Below are positions 59,770-64,000 of a stretch of DNA of 64,000 nucleotides, one piece after another. Numbering within the stretch: the stretch's first letter is position 1; the number at the start of each line of letters is the position of its first letter. The notes beneath the pieces were generated by a model. That model was not told where the DNA came from. It worked only from the letters and a program-made list of their open reading frames with translations, and made no database searches. A program made the translations under genes and the position numbers. The DNA is from DATKPE01 sp033854175 (GTDB lineage: Bacteria > Bacteroidota > Ignavibacteria > UBA10030 > SZUA-254): assembly GCA_033854175.1 (NCBI GenBank), contig JAWOKN010000011.1, positions 21,008 to 85,007 of the forward strand, given 5' to 3'.

Positions 59770-61388
59770 TTGTTCGCGGACCTCTCAGCAGTCCTCAAGG
59801 GAAGTTTGTCAAAGTACACATGGGGAGAGGATTTTCGATAGTAGAGGACGCCGACATCTTCCACCGGCACTCGAAGATAATATTTCTCAAGAAAGGGCAT
59901 CACAACATCAGTTTGTCTAAAAAGCTCAACGACAACATCCGGTTGTAATTTCACAATTGAATACTGATAATCCCATTTATTGTGCCCGGGTAAAAATTCC
60001 CTGGTGTAGACGGCGGGCATGCGGGCTATGACGGGGTCGTTCTTACCGAGAAGATCGATTGTTGTCCTCCCTGAGAAGTACGGAATCGATCCTGCGGGTG
60101 CGACGGCGATGGTTGCCAAGGAATCGGTCGTCTGCCGGACAAAAAGTGCCTTTTTCACACGCTGTTCATCCAGCGGGACCTCGAGCGCGGGCATCAGCAC
60201 TGCGGCCGGGTAGATCTGTTTCTGATTAAAGCTGTAGAGTGTATAGACAATAAAGAACCAATACATTGCCGGTTTCAGGGAAAATCTGAAGCGCGAGAGT
60301 GAAGCTTCCAGACTGAACGTGACATTGTCCAGCAGAGACTGAAACGTCCAGGCGATGAGGATAAAGAGAAGCGGCATCACGGTAGCTTCGTGTCGATTCA
60401 TGATCTGGTACACCTCATAGATATCACCGCCGATATAGATGCTGTAAGCAAACAGCGCCCAGCATACCGAGAGAATGAGCGTGATGGCCCTTCTTTTCAG
60501 GGGATAAATGAGATAGAGGAGGAACGGGAGGATAAAGAAAATAAACGATGCGTCCTCGACAATTGTCCAGAACGAGCTTATTCCATCATAAACGCGTCGC
60601 CACACCGGAAAGCCTGTTAGCTTAAGATAATACGTGTTCGGCAGTACCTCCCCGTAATAGGCGTAGCGGAATATTGTGTGCGCTAGAAGTACACCGACCA
60701 TTACAAGGTATCCCCGTACATCAATCTTGAGTCCCATCTGACGCATATGGAACGAATCAATCAGGAGAAGGGCCAAAAATGGGACAAACATATCTGTTCG
60801 GATCAATATTCCACACATGATAAGGAGGAATAGTACTCCTGGAAGTCGGTCCTGCCTTGGCCGTTGAAGGGTTTTCCATACAGCAATAGTGAGAATAAGG
60901 GTAAGGATGCTCACTTCCATTCCGCGAAGTGACCAGATATTCAGCGGATAAAAGAGGGCAGTTAAGAGGACACTTCCGGTCATAACCCCGGGTGAACCAT
61001 TGCTCAGGATGCGGGCAATCCTGCGGACGAAGAAAAGGTTCGAAATGAGTAGAAGCATTGCAAGGACTTGAACGGCTAGGCTCATCTTGGAAGGAGGGAT
61101 TGGGAGAAAATGGAACAATGACATCACGATCACCCAGAGAAAATTTGTATATCCCTCTACCCTCGTACCTCCGATATTCCATACGAGGCCATATCCTGCG
61201 GCAAAATTTTTTGCATACCGCATTGAGATCATTGCATCGTCAAGAAGTGCAAAATAGCGATTGCCGCCTACAACAAAGCTTGAGTGGTAAATGAAGAGAA
61301 GACAATATTCGGCATAAAGAATAAGAATGCCGATGAACACAGCCCTCTCCGCCCTGATGCCTCGCCGGGGGGCTTCAGTGGGGTTCAT
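59760..61388 (-). CDS. Polytopic membrane protein, GT-C glycosyltransferase-like (second copy)
   Basis: 542 residues, about ten membrane helices, then a soluble C-terminal region from about 410. The first loop has LLDDAMISMRYAKNFAAGYG, LVWNIGG, close in style to the 22377-23939 protein (LEDAFITFRYAENLASGNG). The C-terminal segments of both end in a reading like PDVVVELF or PDYIVQYSY. Acidic DD in that loop fits a GT-C active site. Donor and acceptor are not known. Last gene of a two-gene minus-strand run after the persulfide-dioxygenase fusion. Confidence 0.65.
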   Translation of the reverse strand: MNPTEAPRRGIRAERAVFIGILILYAEYCLLFIYHSSFVVGGNRYFALLDDAMISMRYAKNFAAGYGLVWNIGGTRVEGYTNFLWVIVMSLFHFLPIPPSKMSLAVQVLAMLLLISNLFFVRRIARILSNGSPGVMTGSVLLTALFYPLNIWSLRGMEVSILTLILTIAVWKTLQRPRQDRLPGVLFLLIMCGILIRTDMFVPFLALLLIDSFHMRQMGLKIDVRGYLVMVGVLLAHTIFRYAYYGEVLPNTYYLKLTGFPVWRRVYDGISSFWTIVEDASFIFFILPFLLYLIYPLKRRAITLILSVCWALFAYSIYIGGDIYEVYQIMNRHEATVMPLLFILIAWTFQSLLDNVTFSLEASLSRFRFSLKPAMYWFFIVYTLYSFNQKQIYPAAVLMPALEVPLDEQRVKKALFVRQTTDSLATIAVAPAGSIPYFSGRTTIDLLGKNDPVIARMPAVYTREFLPGHNKWDYQYSIVKLQPDVVVELFRQTDVVMPFLEKYYLRVPVEDVGVLYYRKSSPHVYFDKLPLRTAERSANNHF

Positions 61389-61415
61389 TGTCGTCCAGGT
61401 TGTCGTGGACAGGAT

Positions 61416-62483
61416 TCAATACCTGGGGATTGAGGAATCGATACCTGACGACCACGCGTCGATACCTCCCACAAGATTCTTCACGTTTTTAAATCCTTTT
61501 TCATACAGGAACTGAACAACGCGCTGGCTGCGGTTACCGTGGTGGCAAAAAACGATAATTTCCTGTTGTGGATTAAGTTCGCCGGTGCGGTTCGGGATCT
61601 CACTCATGGGAATAAGTGTTCCTCCGATATTCGCCAAACGATACTCGGACGGCTCACGGACGTCCAATAGAAACGGTTTCTCGCCGTGATCGAGTTTTTC
61701 CTTCAATTGTGCGCCTGTTATCTGTAGGGATTGCAGATCATATGTTCGTTCGATGGGTGGATCCTTCAAAACACCGAGGTTATACTGTCGTACTTTCTGA
61801 AAGCGGGGCGGCTGTACAGGCAAATCGGCCATGACAAAATCCACGAACTTCTGTTTCGATGTTATTTGCAGTGAGGGATTCCACCGTCGTTCAAAACCGA
61901 TGGTAGAAGAAGGCTTCGGGCTCATCGCTTTTCCGCATGATGAACCGGCATAATGTGAGGGAAACATTTCCACGCTGTCTGGAAGGGTGAGTAACTTTTC
62001 CCATATGCTATCATACAGTTGTTCTGGGTCTCCATCCAGGTCGGGTCTTCCCGTATCACCGACAAAAAGCGTATCGCCGGTCAGGACAAACCACGGCTCC
62101 CTGCTTCTTGTGGTATCGCTGACAAGGATCGAGACACTGTCGCTGGTATGTCCGGGAGTATACAGAATTTTCAAAAGAATATTCCCCACGGTAATCTCCT
62201 CGCCGTCCCGCACCCTCACAATCGGAAAAGACGCCTGTGCGTTCTCGTGGTAATACACCCGGGCACCGGTATTCTCCGCAAGGAGCTTGGCTCCCGACAG
62301 ATGATCCGCCTGTGCGTGTGTTTCAAAAACATGTGTGATCTTCATGTGATGCGTCTGTGCGTAGGTTGTATACTCTTCGATGTGCAATTGCGGATCCACA
62401 ACCGCGCAGACCTGTGCATGCGTGCAACCCATCACGTAGGAAAGGCACGCTCCCTCTTCATGCTGGAATTGTTTAAAAATCAT
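61416..62483 (-). CDS. MBL-fold persulfide dioxygenase-like protein fused to rhodanese
   Basis: 355 residues. N-terminal metallo-beta-lactamase fold of the ETHE1/BlhB group: THAQADHLSG (His56, Asp60, His61), YTPGHTSDS (His112) and LTGDTLFVGDTGRPDL (Asp137). The second His of HxHxDH is Gln here; it is not a ligand of the single iron in ETHE1, which uses the equivalents of His56, His112 and Asp137. C-terminal rhodanese domain with active Cys in VFCHHGNRSQ. Likely oxidises glutathione or protein persulfides and passes sulfur, in the cytoplasm. Confidence 0.88.
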   Translation of the reverse strand: MIFKQFQHEEGACLSYVMGCTHAQVCAVVDPQLHIEEYTTYAQTHHMKITHVFETHAQADHLSGAKLLAENTGARVYYHENAQASFPIVRVRDGEEITVGNILLKILYTPGHTSDSVSILVSDTTRSREPWFVLTGDTLFVGDTGRPDLDGDPEQLYDSIWEKLLTLPDSVEMFPSHYAGSSCGKAMSPKPSSTIGFERRWNPSLQITSKQKFVDFVMADLPVQPPRFQKVRQYNLGVLKDPPIERTYDLQSLQITGAQLKEKLDHGEKPFLLDVREPSEYRLANIGGTLIPMSEIPNRTGELNPQQEIIVFCHHGNRSQRVVQFLYEKGFKNVKNLVGGIDAWSSGIDSSIPRY

Positions 62484-62609
62484 ACGACCGGAGAAGAACG
62501 TGAAATTGAATACTTGATTGTTTGTTTATTCCACCATCGACCATGGTTCAGATAATAAAACGAGAATCAGTATAAAAAGCAACAGGACGAAAATGAAAGC
62601 GTCCAAATA

Positions 62610-62623
62610 ACGGTTGCTATTTT
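62610..62623 (+). repeat. Left terminal inverted repeat of the IS
   Basis: ACGGTTGCTATTTT, exact complement of 63969-63982. It lies 14 bp outside the transposase stop. Confidence 0.85.
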
Positions 62624-62636
62624 TGCCCTTTTTGAG

Positions 62637-63898
62637 CTATTTCTTTAATGCGTTTTTTAACCAATCCCTCGATGGTAGACGGACTCCTGCAGCTTCGAGC
62701 CGTGACTTTCCGTTCAGACTTTTACGTCTTCCTCGACAATCTGTGTAAGGCTTCTGACGTAAATAGGCGACTAAGAGGTTCATATACTGTCTTGAGCTTT
62801 CATCACTCTGAAAGGCCTCGATCGTCTTCATGCGTCGCTGTATCTGCTTGTTAAAATTCTCTGCAAAGTTGGTTGTTCGTGGCATTCCCGGATGGCTATG
62901 GTATGTCATCAGTTTATCCCAATAACGGTCCAGAAAGCTCAGTGCCGCAAGTTTCTGCTGTTGGATTGAACTATCGACACGCTTCAACCGGAACATCGTA
63001 TAACGTCTCCTGGCTGATGCTTCACTACGTGCGAAGAGAATGCCGTGTAATGTCCGTCTGAGATCCTCCAGATGGCCCTGGCGTACCGACAACACCTTGT
63101 ATGTCTGATATTGCTCCATAAAGCCTCTACGGGCCTTTTCGACCCAAATGCCCTTCTTGTCCCGTAACTTCTCAAACTCTCTGCGAACGATCCCTTTGTT
63201 CCATCTCTGCCGCCAGGCAATCGCCTTGTACCCTATAGCTTTCTCTAAAGCAGAAAATGCATGCTTTAGACAATATTGATGAGGTTTCCCGGGTAAGGTG
63301 TGCTCCACCGCCAGAGTCAAGACCGTATCCAGATCAGTAGTGACTCCACGACAAACATATCCAAGGTCCGCTACGATCTCCTTGATAAACGCCACCGCCT
63401 CTGTCACTATCAGCTCCAAGACATCCTTGTCGTTCACAGCGTCGCCCGTACTGTCCAATCCAAAGTAAAACCACTTCTGTCTCCCTCGAACTGAAATCAT
63501 CTTCTCATCAAGAACCAGATATCCACTCCAGTGCGGTCGTAACTCCAGGCTCATCTCCAACGGCGTCTTACAACGACTTGCGATCTCCTGAAGCACATTT
63601 TGAACTGATGTCGGTGATATCTTTCGCCCACTCCATTCGTAAACCCTCTTGGCAATTACTCGATAACTCTCTCGTTCTTCAACATGGCGTCGAGTTACTT
63701 CCATCTTGAACGCCTCGCTATACCGTTGCCGTGAGTTCCTCCGTACACCAAAACTATTCCCGCAACTCTCACACCGATATCGCTGTATCCATACTTTACG
63801 ATCACTTCGTATCCCTAATTGATGGATGAGTCGATGACCATTCTTCTTAAAGAACGTCGATCCACAACCCGGGCAATTAAGCCCCTTTTTTTATCCAT
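62637..63898 (-). CDS. DDE transposase, probably made by -1 frameshifting
   Basis: The main frame from ATG 63704 codes 355 residues: DDE-type features LVLDEKMI, TTDLDTVL and TTNFAENFNKQIQRRMKT. The same frame runs upstream without an ATG through a zinc ribbon (LNCPGCGSTFF; YRCESCGNSFG) to a TAA at the A-run. The only start with a ribosome site is ATG 63898 in the other frame (MDKK then GLIARVV). A -1 slip on the seven A's at 63886-63892 joins MDKK to KGLNCPGCG, giving about 420 residues. Alternatively one A was lost by mutation. Confidence 0.75.
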
Positions 63899-63968
63899 CT
63901 CTGATGTCCTTTTCTCTGCTGTAGTTCTCAAATCATTACAACTCCCAGCAAGAAAAGAACTTGCCATT

Positions 63969-63982
63969 AAAATAGCAACCGT
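63969..63982 (-). repeat. Right terminal inverted repeat of the IS
   Basis: AAAATAGCAACCGT on plus, complement of the left end. It lies 71 bp before the transposase start. Confidence 0.85.
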
Positions 63983-64000
63983 AAACTGATACGCTTAGAC

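Larger units (their letters stand above)
62610..63982 (-). mobile_element. Insertion sequence with 14-bp terminal inverted repeats
   Basis: One transposase gene flanked by perfect 14-bp inverted ends: ACGGTTGCTATTTT at 62610-62623 and its complement at 63969-63982. A further AAGCGT lies 7-8 bp outside each end (62597-62602 and 63991-63996), so the true ends may be about 28 bp, imperfect. No target duplication is visible, and the right flank is cut by the window at 64000. I cannot name the IS family with confidence. Confidence 0.85.

Noticed and set aside
62584..62609. Target-site duplication of the IS
   Set aside because: The bases flanking the two 14-bp ends do not match over 3-10 bp, so no duplication can be claimed.

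Overview
The window reads as a chromosomal segment of a mid-GC, diderm, FCB-group bacterium, most likely an uncultured member of the Bacteroidota/Chlorobi/Ignavibacteria neighbourhood. The grounds are inferential: a dcw cluster headed by mraZ, a meso-DAP type MurE (DNPR motif), many exported and lipoprotein genes, GH47 mannosidase, and a reaction-centre-type diheme cytochrome. Several promoters I can read are ordinary sigma-70 types (TTGnnn, about 17 bp, TAnnnT) rather than the TAnnTTTG type of the class Bacteroidia. There are no rRNA, tRNA or CRISPR loci that I can see.

Layout. 1-5.5 kb: minus-strand division/cell-wall operon mraZ-rsmH-ftsL-ftsI-murE with a readable promoter and MraZ boxes. 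5.7-8.4 kb: phosphoesterase, YjbQ, thioredoxin-TPR and SdpI genes. 8.6-13.1 kb: M1 aminopeptidase with HEAT-like tail, an F420-reductase-like oxidoreductase, Tag glycosylase, TrpF-like protein. 13.2-16.2 kb: diheme cytochrome c and an ABC-2 exporter. 16.3-17.8 kb: ECF sigma, anti-sigma and a TonB-like lipoprotein. 17.9-24 kb: DUF4032 kinase-like protein, GH47, RRM protein, cspA with a long structured leader, FMN reductase, membrane glycosyltransferase-like protein. 24-29 kb: mfd, arfB, thyX.

29.2-32.6 kb holds the most unusual locus: a minus-strand operon coding a Yip1-like membrane protein, a 67-residue cysteine-rich exported peptide, a secreted 6-bladed beta-propeller and an exported CxxC redoxin. 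It has a near-consensus promoter, three direct repeats at 13-bp spacing upstream, a small AraC-type regulator next door, and a perfect 30-bp palindrome behind the peptide gene. 32.7-34.7 kb is a compact 8-oxoguanine repair operon (NUDIX, MutY, Ogg2-type glycosylase) followed by a saccharopine-dehydrogenase-like gene.

36-39.5 kb: YajQ, amidase and a CxxCH sensor kinase in one operon. 39.6-42.1 kb: mntR-mntH-usp with a palindromic operator over the promoter. 42.2-52.6 kb: POT-like transporter, PEP carboxykinase, alcohol dehydrogenase, threonine dehydratase, lipoproteins, a Cys/Met-metabolism PLP enzyme, SDR, family-5 UDG. 52.7-59.8 kb is an accessory zone of small genes, several visibly decaying: a beta-lactamase-like remnant and frameshifted or nonsense GNAT, VOC and OsmC genes. 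59.8-62.5 kb: a second membrane glycosyltransferase-like protein and a persulfide-dioxygenase/rhodanese fusion. 62.6-64 kb: an insertion sequence whose transposase needs a -1 frameshift on an A7 run to gain its zinc ribbon.
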